Shown here: piece after piece, positions 36,970 through 45,639 of the stretch
Numbering within the stretch: the first letter of the stretch is position 1
How the letters are laid out: each line of letters begins with the position of its first letter
Assembly: GCA_022340805.1 (NCBI GenBank)
Contig: JAJDNF010000028.1
Coordinates: 1-64,000, forward strand
Reading direction: 5' to 3'
Length of the DNA stretch: 64,000 nucleotides
Source of the DNA: Chromatiaceae bacterium
GTDB taxonomy: Bacteria; Pseudomonadota; Gammaproteobacteria; Chromatiales; Chromatiaceae
The notes under the pieces: model-generated
What the model saw: only the letters and a program-made list of their open reading frames with translations
The model's database searches: none
What the model was told of the DNA's origin: nothing
Position numbers and translations under genes: made by a program

Positions 36970-37709
36970 CGCATGCCGACGAGCCAACTGTTGACCGCGA
37001 GCGCGACCGGCGTCGGACGGGCCGGCCACAGTGGCATGATGCAGGTCTAACTGACCCAACCGAAGTAACGAGGGAACACGATCGGGCGGGCCAACGGCGC
37101 CCGCACGTCTCTCGGTCTGGAGAAGCATCCGGAAAAACGATCCGCGGTCTTCTGCCCGGTCCGCGCTGGATCGCTCTCCGGGCACCAAGGATCTCTGCAG
37201 ATAAGCTCGTTAGGCATTTTCTTCATGGCCGCCTCTCCTACATGTTCACCTGGCAGGGCGCGGTGACAGCCGCCCCTGCCATAGGCAAAGCAATTTTCGC
37301 GCCGAAACATATTTTTGTGCTTTACCTCAACAACTTATCTTTTTGGCCGCATACCCAGGCTGGCCGGCCGGCGTGATTTATGAAAATTTCCTGACACTCG
37401 CGCCCAGCCACAAGCGGCGCGTTCGACGGCGGGCGCATCCCGGCTCAGGGTGCAGCCAGGGCAATCGCGGCGAACGCACAGCTGCAGGCCAGGGGGCGGG
37501 CGCGCCACAGCTGTCGCTATCGGGTGCATCACAGCCTGCACCTGCTGCAGCTGTTATTGCCTGCGCGAGTTGCGTGAGCGCACCAGTCGGGCGGCTGCGC
37601 GCGCAAGCGGTTGCCTGTTCAAACCCTGGCCATTTATGGCATCTTGGATCGTTTACAAGGTGTCCGGTTTTGCCAGACCACCCTACCGGCACCCTGGTCT
37701 GAGGCAGTC
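36970..37709. other. Long intergenic region with one candidate small gene
   Basis: Apart from the candidate ORF at 37047-37226, I find no gene. 37300-37390 is strikingly AT-rich relative to the surroundings. The stretch 37400-37640 is GC-rich with several CAGCTG-containing partial palindromes. A GTTCAAACCC at 37617 looks like a tRNA T-loop, but no acceptor or anticodon stem fits around it. Confidence 0.4.
37047..37226 (-). CDS. Candidate small protein, unknown
   Basis: A 59-codon frame beginning MKKMPNELICRDPWCPESD. It has GGAGAGG about 6 nt before the ATG and a promoter-like TTGTTG-N16-TATGTT at 37306-37333 on the same strand. The first codons (AAG AAA ATG CCT AAC) look like a real start, but the C-terminal half is low in information. 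I recognise no family. Confidence 0.3.
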   Translation of the reverse strand: MKKMPNELICRDPWCPESDPARTGQKTADRFSGCFSRPRDVRAPLARPIVFPRYFGWVS

Positions 37710-38441
37710 ATGCAAAAAGATAAAGATGAACTTTTCCGCCAGGAAAGAGGGCTCATTGCCGATTTCGACTTTTCGGCAAAGACCGCCGAAGTGTTCGACG
37801 ACATGCTGGATCGTTCGGTGCCTTTCTACAGCGAGATCCAGCGCATGATGGCCGAGATCACAGCGGATTTCGCCACCCCGGGTTCGCGGGTTTACGATCT
37901 GGGATGCTCCACCTGCACCTCGTTTATGCAGTTGGAACACCTGGTGCCGGAAGATGTCACCTTCGTCGGTCTGGATAATTCAGAGGCCATGCTCGACAAG
38001 GGGCGGAGCAAGCTTCAGGGCGTGGGCTTCTCACGAAATTTCGAACTTGTCTGCCAGGATCTGAACGAACCTTTCTCGATTCAGAACGCCTCGGTAGTGC
38101 TTATGAATCTTACCCTGCAGTTCATACGTCCGCTGGTCCGCGCCCAGACCGTACGTCACATTGCAGAGGGTCTGAACGACAATGGCGTTCTGCTGCTCGT
38201 CGAGAAAGTACTTTCGCCCAATTCCACGATCAACCGGCTGTTCATCGAGTATTACCACCGGATGAAGAAGGCCAACGGCTATTCAGAGATGGAGATCGCG
38301 CAGAAGCGCGAGGCACTCGAGAACATCCTGATACCCTACCGCTTCACGGAAAACCGTCAGCTACTTCTCGATAACGGTTTTCGCGAGGTCGAAACCTTTT
38401 TCAAGTGGTACAACTTTTGTGGAATCGTCGCCCTGAAATGA
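37710..38441 (+). CDS. CmoA homologue (carboxy-SAM synthase-like)
   Basis: A 243-residue SAM-binding protein that resembles E. coli CmoA along its whole length: TAEVFDDMLDRSVPFYSEI, VVLMNLTLQFIRPLVR, KKANGYSEMEIAQKREALEN. The Arg in QKR, which I recall as the carboxylate-binding residue of CmoA, is kept. The glycine-rich SAM loop is altered to DLGCSTCTSF, with Cys and Thr where CmoA has Gly-Ala. CmoA makes carboxy-SAM from prephenate for wobble-uridine modification in tRNA by CmoB; cmoB is not adjacent. It may be true CmoA or a divergent paralogue. The ATG follows GAGG. Confidence 0.75.
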   Translation: MQKDKDELFRQERGLIADFDFSAKTAEVFDDMLDRSVPFYSEIQRMMAEITADFATPGSRVYDLGCSTCTSFMQLEHLVPEDVTFVGLDNSEAMLDKGRSKLQGVGFSRNFELVCQDLNEPFSIQNASVVLMNLTLQFIRPLVRAQTVRHIAEGLNDNGVLLLVEKVLSPNSTINRLFIEYYHRMKKANGYSEMEIAQKREALENILIPYRFTENRQLLLDNGFREVETFFKWYNFCGIVALK

Positions 38442-38890
38442 CGAATTCAACAGCAATATCCACAGACCTGCTCAGCGGGCATGGGTCGCTCTTGTTGCGT
38501 TGCCGCAGCGGCCTGTTCCGCTGCACCTTTGCGGTTCCGCTAGCGCTGGTTTTCAGGCCCACATCGCTGGCCTGAACCTGGCGCAGGCCGTGCGGTCGGT
38601 CGCGCGACCAGGTGACGGTCACCGGGTCGAGATGGCAACCGCCAAATCGTCGATTGGGGACCACCGGGACCCGGTAATCTGGTGCCGGATGCCGGCCCTG
38701 GCAAGGCCATTCGCGGCCACCCGTGAGATGCAGCAGCCGGTCCGCTTCGGGTCGACCGCCAGTCTCTAACGGAAACCGCAGATAATCGCCGCCGAGTAAC
38801 ACATACCCCAGCCAACAGGCCGGGGTATGTCATCGATCCGGGGAGTGCCGGATGACACCCCGTCGCTATCCTCTGGCCACAACGCAGGAA
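38442..38890. other. Intergenic region between convergent genes
   Basis: No gene is supported; open frames on both strands have neither start signals nor recognisable content. A large hairpin near its right end is listed separately. Confidence 0.4.
38801..38830. terminator. Bidirectional hairpin between CmoA-like and dsrE genes
   Basis: ACATACCCC and GGGGTATGT pair perfectly over 9 bp, with an inner GCC/GGC stem and an AACA loop. It lies 60 nt past the dsrE stop. There is no T-tract on either strand, so it may need Rho or act as a transcript-end stabiliser. Confidence 0.45.
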
Positions 38891-39334
38891 TCAGGGTGCC
38901 GCGTAAGCGTAGCCCTGCTCCTGAAGTTCCATGATGCGTCCCACCCCGGCTGGGACAATCTCCACGCCCTCGGTCAACTCGGGGCGCTTGCCGGTCTTGC
39001 GCTCGATCTTGTCCATCGTGTTGGCACAGGCGCTGAAGCGCACGTCCTGCAGAACCATGCTCTTCACCCGCGCGGCCTCGGCGCTCTTCGGCGTGAGGAT
39101 CTCAAGCCCCTGCCCGAAGGCCACGATTTCGACCTTAATGTTGTCCATGCCGTACAGCTTCTGCAGGTTCGAGGCCATATTGAGCGCGATGGCGTGTTCG
39201 GCGGGGTCAGGATGGCTGACCTGGATGACAATCTTGTGGACCTTATCGTCCTGCGCCTGGGCTGCCGTGGCGATGGCCAGCATGCCGAGTATGACCAGGC
39301 TGGCGATACGGATTGAATTGACGATGTTCTTCAC
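38891..39334 (-). CDS. Periplasmic DsrE-family protein
   Basis: A 147-residue protein with a Sec signal (ASLVILGMLAIATAAQA) and a DsrE/DsrF-like fold: HKIVIQVSHPDPAEHAIALNMASNLQKLYG, VKVEIVAFGQGLEILTP-like block and a single Cys in FSACANTMDKIE at the position of the DsrE sulfur-carrier Cys. Exported relatives are frequent in sulfur oxidisers and may handle persulfides. No dsr, sox or rhodanese gene is next to it, so the role is inference. Confidence 0.88.
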   Translation of the reverse strand: MKNIVNSIRIASLVILGMLAIATAAQAQDDKVHKIVIQVSHPDPAEHAIALNMASNLQKLYGMDNIKVEIVAFGQGLEILTPKSAEAARVKSMVLQDVRFSACANTMDKIERKTGKRPELTEGVEIVPAGVGRIMELQEQGYAYAAP

Positions 39335-39600
39335 GATCTCATGCTCCTTCGGTTTGGCGATGTGCCAACGACAGCGCTGGGTCTAGCGTCGGCCCTTGGC
39401 GTATTGCCCCGGTGGGTCGCGGGGCTGCGGCCGCCCCCCTCGCCCGGGTCGACGTAACGCTAGACGGTAATTGCCTGGGGATCAATCGTGGCCGCGATTT
39501 GCTGCGCGGGATGCAAACGCGGATATCCGCGCAAGGCCCGATAGCCGCCGTTTGCGGCTGGCCGGTGGTCTGGCAGGCGCGCGACCGGTTCGGCGACGGG
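39335..39600. repeat. Inverted repeats between kinase-fusion gene and dsrE
   Basis: GTCTAGCGT (39381-39389) and ACGCTAGAC (39457-39465) are perfect 9-bp inverted repeats 67 nt apart. CGCGGATATCCGCG (39518-39531) is a perfect 14-bp palindrome. Both lie downstream of the minus-strand kinase fusion and upstream of dsrE, so they may include its terminator or a dsrE regulatory site. Confidence 0.45.
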
Positions 39601-41157
39601 CTAGCGTTGAGCGTCCAGCAGCTGCCTGACCCGGTCCAGCGCCAGCGGCAGGTCGGGACCGACCGGGATACTCGTGGCGACCTCCGCGGCGTCGAGCGGC
39701 TCGTGGTTGCGCAACTGCATCTCGAGGACCGACAGGTCTGCATCAGACACGTTGCCGCTCTCACTGCGCCGCCGCAGGATCCGTTCGCGCAGGATAGGCG
39801 GCGCGGCGTCACAGTCGATGATCACAAATGGCACCTGCAGCGCCGCCGCCAGTTCGCTGAAACGGGCGCGCTGCGCACGCTTCAGGAAGGTCGCGTCGAT
39901 GACCGCGACGTAGCCGGCCTCGACCACGCCGCGCGCCAGCTGCGCCAGGCGCGCGTAGGTCCGTTCCGTCAGCTCCCGGGAATAGCCGTCGACGGCCGAG
40001 GCATCACTGCCCGGGTCTATGCCGAGCAGGCGCTTGCGCTCGACGTCCGAGCGCAGGCGTACCGCGGGCAGTTCGCCGGGTAGACCCGCAGTGACGTGGC
40101 TCTTGCCGCTGCCGGAAAGCCCGTGGGTAATGAGCAACGCGCCGCTGTGACCCCGGGTCAGTCGCCCGGCCAGCGCGATGTAGGCAGCGAACTCGGCCTC
40201 CACCGACCCACGCTCGCTGGCGTCGATCTGCTGATGCAATCGGATCGCGGCGATCTTGGCCCTGACCATCGCCCGATAGACCTCGTAGAAGCGCAGCACA
40301 GCGAGGCCGGCGTAGTCCCCTCCGATCTGCAGATAACGGTCGAGGAACTGGTAGGCGAGCTCGGGGCGCGCACGATGATGCAGGTCCATGGTCAGGAACG
40401 CGACATCGTTGAGCGTGTCGATCCAGCGGAAGCCGGGGTTGAATTCGATCGCGTCGAACACCACCGGCCGAGCGTCGATGAGCGCTACGTTTCCGAGGTG
40501 CAGATCGCCATGGCATTCGCGTACGTGTCCGTCAGACTTGCGCGCACGCAGCGCATCGCCAAGACGCGCGTACTCCTCCAGCGTCCAGACTCGCAAGCTC
40601 TCCAACGACGCGTCGGCGCTGCCGAACAAGGCGTGGATCTGCTCGAAATTCTGCTGCATCGGCGCGAACACGACCGGCGGCGTGCCAAACAGCTCCTGCT
40701 GCGGGCAGGTGGCCGCCTCGGCGTGGAATCTGGCGACCCGATCGGCGAGCTGCACGATCAACGGCGGCCGGATCTGCGCGGCCAGATTCGCCAGGATCGC
40801 GTCCGGGTCGAAGCGCTGCATGCGCACTGCCCAGTCGATCGCCGGGCCGTCACCATCGACCCGCGGCGCCTGGATCGACCCGCTGATCGCCGAGACGCCC
40901 AGGTAGATCTCCGGTGCAAGGCGGCGGTTCAGGCGCACCTCCGCGAGACAGGCCTGGCGGCGCGCGTCGAGGCTTAGGAAGTCCAGAAAGCCCAGGTCGA
41001 GCGGCTTTTTCAGCTTGTAGGCCAGATCGCCGGCCAGGATCACCGTGGATATATGGGTGTCGATCCTGCGCCGCTCGCCCCCACCCTGGGGCCAGCGCCG
41101 CGGGTCCATCAGAGATGCGACCAAGGCTTCATGCTGTTCGGGTGTTTCGATGACCAA
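39601..41157 (-). CDS. Aminoglycoside-phosphotransferase-like / P-loop kinase fusion
   Basis: A 518-residue two-domain protein. Residues 1-330 resemble aminoglycoside phosphotransferases, with the catalytic ECHGDLHLGNVALID and the metal Asp in VVFDAIEFNPG. Residues 340-510 are an AAA_33/zeta-like P-loop kinase with ITHGLSGSGKSHVTAGL, then LRSDVERKRLLG and a Lys/Arg-rich lid. This fusion occurs widely in Proteobacteria and its substrate is unknown; there is no evidence for drug resistance. It is divergent from the methyltransferase gene. Confidence 0.88.
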   Translation of the reverse strand: MVIETPEQHEALVASLMDPRRWPQGGGERRRIDTHISTVILAGDLAYKLKKPLDLGFLDFLSLDARRQACLAEVRLNRRLAPEIYLGVSAISGSIQAPRVDGDGPAIDWAVRMQRFDPDAILANLAAQIRPPLIVQLADRVARFHAEAATCPQQELFGTPPVVFAPMQQNFEQIHALFGSADASLESLRVWTLEEYARLGDALRARKSDGHVRECHGDLHLGNVALIDARPVVFDAIEFNPGFRWIDTLNDVAFLTMDLHHRARPELAYQFLDRYLQIGGDYAGLAVLRFYEVYRAMVRAKIAAIRLHQQIDASERGSVEAEFAAYIALAGRLTRGHSGALLITHGLSGSGKSHVTAGLPGELPAVRLRSDVERKRLLGIDPGSDASAVDGYSRELTERTYARLAQLARGVVEAGYVAVIDATFLKRAQRARFSELAAALQVPFVIIDCDAAPPILRERILRRRSESGNVSDADLSVLEMQLRNHEPLDAAEVATSIPVGPDLPLALDRVRQLLDAQR

Positions 41158-41358
41158 AGTTGCCTGCCTAGCGGATCCGGCCTGATCCTTCAGTTGTAGC
41201 CGCTTGTCACCATATCACCCCGACCGTGCGCTGCGCTGCCAGTCTGGTCCGCCCGCAGGCGATATGCGGCCAGACCCCGGTGCAGTATTGAAAATCCGCA
41301 TTGTCAGCAAGATTTCATGCTGCATAAACTTGCAAGAAATAATTTGGAGTTCCTAGGC

Positions 41359-42075
41359 ATGATGCAGATAGCCAAAGACGGCGACCTGCCGCGTTCGTCG
41401 GATTTCGAGCAGATCAGCAAGTGGCTGCCGCTCGAGGGCGCCCGGCTGCTCGAATTGGGCTGTGGCGCCGCGTTTACCACCCGGCGCCTGGCCGAGTCGT
41501 TTCCGGTGCGCGAGATCGTCGCGATGGAGGTCGACCAGGTCCAGCATGAAAAGAACCTGCTTATCCCTGACCTGCCCAACGTGACCTTTGTCTACGGCGG
41601 CGCCCAGGCGATCGACCTGCCGCCTGCCAGCGTGGATGCCGTGATCATGTTGAAGTCACTGCATCATGTGCCTGTCGAGGATATGGACACGGCCTTTGGC
41701 GAGATCGCCAGGGTCCTGCGTCCGGGCGGTCTGGCGTACATCTCAGAACCGGTTTATTCTGGCGATTTGAATGAGATACTGCGTCTTTTTAATGATGAAA
41801 GGAAGGTTCGCGAGGCGGCATTCGAGGCCACTCGGCGGGCCGTCGAGGCCGGCCGGATGGAACTCAAGAAGGAGATCCACTTTCACAGCACCACCCGATT
41901 CGAGGGCTTCGAGGAATTCGAGCGCCGTATCCTGGGGGCGACCCACTCCAGCTTCGATCTCGACGACGCCGTGTACCAGGAAGTAAAAGCGCGTTTTATG
42001 CCGCACGTCGATGCCGACGGCATTGCCGAGTTCCTCACACCGCTGCGCGTCGACCTGCTGCGCAAGCCCCACTGA
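41359..42075 (+). CDS. Class I SAM-dependent methyltransferase
   Basis: A 238-residue methyltransferase with the SAM loop RLLELGCGAAFTTRRLAE, acidic loop VAMEVDQVQ and motif IARVLRPGGLAYISEPVYSG. The substrate is unknown. I start at the tandem ATG at 41359, where GGAG lies 9 nt upstream; the frame is open to an ATG at 41317, but those 14 codons are AT-rich and unlike the rest. It precedes sixA by 85 nt on the same strand. Confidence 0.85.
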   Translation: MMQIAKDGDLPRSSDFEQISKWLPLEGARLLELGCGAAFTTRRLAESFPVREIVAMEVDQVQHEKNLLIPDLPNVTFVYGGAQAIDLPPASVDAVIMLKSLHHVPVEDMDTAFGEIARVLRPGGLAYISEPVYSGDLNEILRLFNDERKVREAAFEATRRAVEAGRMELKKEIHFHSTTRFEGFEEFERRILGATHSSFDLDDAVYQEVKARFMPHVDADGIAEFLTPLRVDLLRKPH

Positions 42076-42160
42076 GCCCGCAGCGCGGGCCGCGGATCGC
42101 TGGGTCTGAATCGGGCGCCGTGATAACTTGGCGGCGGATAGACCACCCAGCGAGTGAACA

Positions 42161-42670
42161 ATGCTCAGCCTAATCCTGTTTCGGCATGCAAAATCCGATT
42201 GGGATGCGCCGTTTGCGAACGACCACGAACGTCCCCTGACCAACCGTGGCCGCGAGGCCGCGCGGGCAATGGGGCGTATGCTCAAGCACACCGGCCAGGT
42301 GCCCGATATGGCAGTCAGTTCTTCCGCGCAGCGCGCCAAGGACACACTGCAGCTCGCGGCCCAGGCCGGCCATTGGCGCAGCGCCATGCGCATCGACAGT
42401 GCACTCTACGAGAGTTCAGCGCGTGATGTGCTGAACTGGGTAAAGGGGTTCGACGAGACCCCGGCGTGCCTGCTCCTGACCGGCCACGAACCGACCTGGT
42501 CAGACCTGGCCAGCAAATTGATCGGCGAGGCCATGATCAAGGTGCCGACCGGGGCGATGCTGCGTATCGACTTCGAGATCGACAGCTGGCAGCAACTCGA
42601 CTTCGGCATCGGCGAATTGCGCTGGCTGCTCCCGGCAAAACTGGTCTGCAAGATGAAGATCGGCAAATAG
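42161..42670 (+). CDS. sixA: SixA-like phosphohistidine phosphatase
   Basis: A 169-residue protein of the histidine-phosphatase superfamily. LILFRHAKSDW gives the RHG-type catalytic His near residue 8, and LLTGHEPTWSDL gives the second His. E. coli SixA removes phosphate from phosphohistidine in the nitrogen-related phosphotransferase protein NPr. No Hpt or PTS gene is in the window. A strong hairpin follows its stop. Confidence 0.88.
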   Translation: MLSLILFRHAKSDWDAPFANDHERPLTNRGREAARAMGRMLKHTGQVPDMAVSSSAQRAKDTLQLAAQAGHWRSAMRIDSALYESSARDVLNWVKGFDETPACLLLTGHEPTWSDLASKLIGEAMIKVPTGAMLRIDFEIDSWQQLDFGIGELRWLLPAKLVCKMKIGK

Positions 42671-42676
42671 ATGCTC

Positions 42677-42705
42677 GGCCGGGCGTCGCATCACGAGGCC
42701 CGGCC
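42677..42705. terminator. Hairpin between convergent sixA and ydbL
   Basis: GGCCGGGC and GCCCGGCC form a perfect 8-bp GC stem with a 13-nt loop, 7 nt after the sixA stop and 21 nt after the ydbL stop on the other strand. A T-tract is absent. Its position suggests a shared terminator. Confidence 0.5.
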
Positions 42706-42725
42706 TGTCATTCGCAGAGTCCTGT

Positions 42726-43337
42726 TCAGCGCTGCTTCCAGTTGCCACCACCATCCTGATACCAATAACCCTTGAGTGCCTCCTGCACCCAGACCTTGGC
42801 GAAGGTCGAGCGCACATCTGCCTCCCATTCCGGATGCCCATTGGCACGCGCAATCTCCCTGTAGAGCTTGTCGCGATCCGCATTCTCGTCCGCGACCAGC
42901 TTTTTGACCTGGTTGCGCTGCGGCAGCGGCGCGGCCGCAAGGTCACGCAGGCTCACCGAACCCTTGTTGTCGAAGCCGATGGCGCCGCTCTGATAGAAGG
43001 GCGCGAGGCTCGACTGGCGCTTCTGCATGCTGGCGCGGATCGCACTGATAGCTGCGGTGTTGATGTTGATGTCTGCCTGGGCCGCCTCCGCCGCGGGTAC
43101 CAGGGCCTCCATCAGGACACCGAAGGCCACCGCCAGCGGATGACCGTGGATCGAATGCGACTGTTTGTCATCCGGTTTCGCCGGCGGAGCCTGCTCCGGC
43201 TGATCACTCTGCAACACGTCGCGCACGATGGTGCGCGCCGCCTCCTCGGCCGCAGCCGCCGGAAAATAGATGTTGATCGTGACGCAGGCAGCCAGTGCCA
43301 ACGCCATCAGCGGAAAACTCACAATTCTCTTGACCAT
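42726..43337 (-). CDS. ydbL: YdbL-like DUF1318 lipoprotein
   Basis: A 203-residue protein with a lipoprotein signal (FPLMALALAAC) followed by TINIYFPAAAAEEAARTIV, a hallmark of DUF1318 proteins. The C-terminal domain has LVADENADRDKLYREIARANG and the closing WVQEALKGYWYQD block. In E. coli YdbL works with YdbH and YnbE in outer-membrane lipid homeostasis. The ATG at 43337 has AGGA at a good distance; an in-frame ATG at 43358, which overlaps the ydbH stop as ATGA, is equally possible and adds seven residues. Confidence 0.85.
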   Translation of the reverse strand: MVKRIVSFPLMALALAACVTINIYFPAAAAEEAARTIVRDVLQSDQPEQAPPAKPDDKQSHSIHGHPLAVAFGVLMEALVPAAEAAQADININTAAISAIRASMQKRQSSLAPFYQSGAIGFDNKGSVSLRDLAAAPLPQRNQVKKLVADENADRDKLYREIARANGHPEWEADVRSTFAKVWVQEALKGYWYQDGGGNWKQR

Positions 43338-43354
43338 GCCGTGTCCTGGTTCCT

Positions 43355-45442
43355 TCATCTGATCTGTGCCCCTTCGACCTGAATCTGCTGGAGGCGTTTC
43401 AGCAGATCTTTCCACGCCACGCTGCGATTGCGTCCGATCACATCGATTCGCGGCAGCCCCGCGCCCTTGACAAGGTAATAGCCGCCATCCGGGCGCGCAA
43501 GCCCGTCGAGTTCCGCCGTGTTGCCTTGCAGTTCGATCTTGATGTCGATCCGATCGTAACGAAAGTCGTTGAACACCGTCAGGACCGTGGTCGACAGCCC
43601 GGCCGGCACCCCGCTGCCGAGTTCGGTCAGGTTCTGCACCGCACGCTGACTGATGCGGTGGCGCGAGTCATCCTCGTCCGGTGTATACAGGTGCAGGTCG
43701 AAGCGATCGGGCTGCCAGCCGACCAGCTGGATATTGTCGACATCCCCGTTGATACGGCCCTCGATCCGGCCGAACGAGAACGTCTGGGTCAATGCCTCGA
43801 GGTTCAGGCCGCGCAGGGTTGCAGCCGCGTTAAGAATCGGCACGCTGCCGAACGGGTCCTGGATGCTCAGCCCGTTGACCTGAATCTCCCCGCCAAATGC
43901 GGCGAGCTGCAACCCGCCCCCGATCGTGAACTGCTGGTCGACATAACGCATATTGCGCAACTGCCCGGCCACGGTGCCGCCAAAAGGCGGCCACGCCAGG
44001 GTCTCGGTCAGCTGCTCGAGTGATACCCCGCGGACCGACGCGCTCGCCTCCCAGCGCAGCTGCCCACCCGACATCAATGCGCCGGTAAGCTCGAAACTGT
44101 CCAGACCGACCTCGCCCGCGAGCAGCGGCACGACCACCGGCTCGACCAGATAGATGCGCTCACCGGCGAAGCGGGCGTGGACACCGAAAGGGCCGGTCGG
44201 AATCCGGTACAGGCTGGCACCCTTGACCGCCACGCGCGACACCGGCACCTCCTTGCTGCGATCCCAGGCCACGCTGCCGTCGGCCTGGTCAAGCGAGAAA
44301 CGGCCCTGGTGGTCTTCGAACGCCAGCGCGTTCAGTTCAAGGCCGGCCTGTTCGACGCCCTTGTCGTCGAAATGCAGCGCCATGCCCACGCGGCCGGTCA
44401 CCGACATGTCGTCTGCCGCACTGCCGATCATGAACGGCTGCAACACGCGCTGGTAAAGGCGCCCGGCATGGTCGCTCTGCACCGCCACCGTCAGGTCCTC
44501 GAGCGCGAGATCCGGGCCGACGAAGCGCCCGGTTCCGAACACCGCAACGGTATCGGCCAGCCTTACCGCCCAGCTGTCGATGACCAGACGTTGTCGCGCG
44601 GCATCCCAGTTGCCGACAGCCGTTGCCTCCAGCGGCCCCTTGGCCGCATCGACATACAGCGGCTCGCTGTAGAGTGCCCCGTCAGGCCAGGCGAGCTGCG
44701 CATCGAAGTACCACTGGCCGCGTTCCACCCGGGCATTCAGTTTGGTACTGATGCGTACCTTTTCCGCTGCCTGGGTGCCATCGGGAGAGGCGTAGTCCAG
44801 CCGCTCCAGGGTCAGGTCCGCGCGCGCACTGGCAATCTCGCTCAACATGCCCTCCAGCGCCACCTGGCCACTGACACGACCCTTGATCCCCCAATCGCGT
44901 GGCAGCGCCACGCTCGGGCTGACGCCGGCCAGGTCGGCCACCGCTGCCCGGTCGGGGCGCAGCTGTGCGGTCCATGTCCCGTTGCTTGCGGTCAGTTCCA
45001 GACCGATCCCACCCTCGCCGAGTGCAAGCCGGGGAACCACGATCCGGATACCGCCCTGGACATCGTAACTCGCGTGCCAGGGCGCATCCTGGCCCTGCAA
45101 CGGTGAGTCCTGCATTGCCAGGCGGCCCTCCGCACACACCCAGCCGGACTCGTCACGCTGCGCCGCCGGGCACTCGAGCTTGAGCCCGCGGAGCGTGCCA
45201 TAGCCGTCCGGCAGATCGAACTGGTCGACGTGGATGGCGACCGCGATGCGATCCACTGATTGCTCGGCCAGGCTGACCGTGATGCCCTGCGCGTGCCAGC
45301 CGTCACCCTGGATATCCTCGATCCCGAGCGACCACGCGATCGCCGCCACGGCACGCGCACCGGGCAGGCACAACGCGGCGCCGATAAGCAGCAGACAAGG
45401 CATGCAGGGCGCTGCGCTGGGGCGGTGCAGAAAGGCTTTCAC
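43355..45442 (-). CDS. ydbH: YdbH-family AsmA-like intermembrane lipid transport protein
   Basis: A 695-residue exported protein. A signal or anchor helix (MPCLLLIGAALCLPGARAVAA) precedes long beta-rich repeats ending in the conserved region GRINGDVDNIQLVGWQPDRF and FNDFRYDRIDIKIELQGN. This is the YdbH/dicarboxylate-transport Pfam domain; YdbH belongs with TamB and YhdP as a bridge for phospholipid movement to the outer membrane. The partner ydbL overlaps its end. The third usual gene, ynbE, is not seen between them. Confidence 0.9.
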   Translation of the reverse strand: MKAFLHRPSAAPCMPCLLLIGAALCLPGARAVAAIAWSLGIEDIQGDGWHAQGITVSLAEQSVDRIAVAIHVDQFDLPDGYGTLRGLKLECPAAQRDESGWVCAEGRLAMQDSPLQGQDAPWHASYDVQGGIRIVVPRLALGEGGIGLELTASNGTWTAQLRPDRAAVADLAGVSPSVALPRDWGIKGRVSGQVALEGMLSEIASARADLTLERLDYASPDGTQAAEKVRISTKLNARVERGQWYFDAQLAWPDGALYSEPLYVDAAKGPLEATAVGNWDAARQRLVIDSWAVRLADTVAVFGTGRFVGPDLALEDLTVAVQSDHAGRLYQRVLQPFMIGSAADDMSVTGRVGMALHFDDKGVEQAGLELNALAFEDHQGRFSLDQADGSVAWDRSKEVPVSRVAVKGASLYRIPTGPFGVHARFAGERIYLVEPVVVPLLAGEVGLDSFELTGALMSGGQLRWEASASVRGVSLEQLTETLAWPPFGGTVAGQLRNMRYVDQQFTIGGGLQLAAFGGEIQVNGLSIQDPFGSVPILNAAATLRGLNLEALTQTFSFGRIEGRINGDVDNIQLVGWQPDRFDLHLYTPDEDDSRHRISQRAVQNLTELGSGVPAGLSTTVLTVFNDFRYDRIDIKIELQGNTAELDGLARPDGGYYLVKGAGLPRIDVIGRNRSVAWKDLLKRLQQIQVEGAQIR

Positions 45443-45639
45443 GCGCCTGAATGTGCGGCGCCGCGCGCATCACGTCAAGCCGGCCGCCACGACGCTTCGG
45501 CAGGCGCGGCCTGTCCCACGCTTAGCGCAACAACGGCGATGCCTCGTGGGTCTGGCCGTGCCTGGCATGTTCGGCAGCTGCGATCCGGCACGCCAACGCA
45601 GCACTGACATGCAGCGTCCCCGCGGGCTGTTCGTGTCGA

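Noticed and set aside
37600-37680. Possible tRNA at GTTCAAACCC
   Set aside because: The loop resembles a T-loop, but its stem does not pair and no acceptor, D or anticodon arm can be drawn around it.
38401-38802. 133-codon minus-strand frame after the CmoA-like gene
   Set aside because: It overlaps the end of that gene, has no SD or known motif, and ends next to the shared hairpin.
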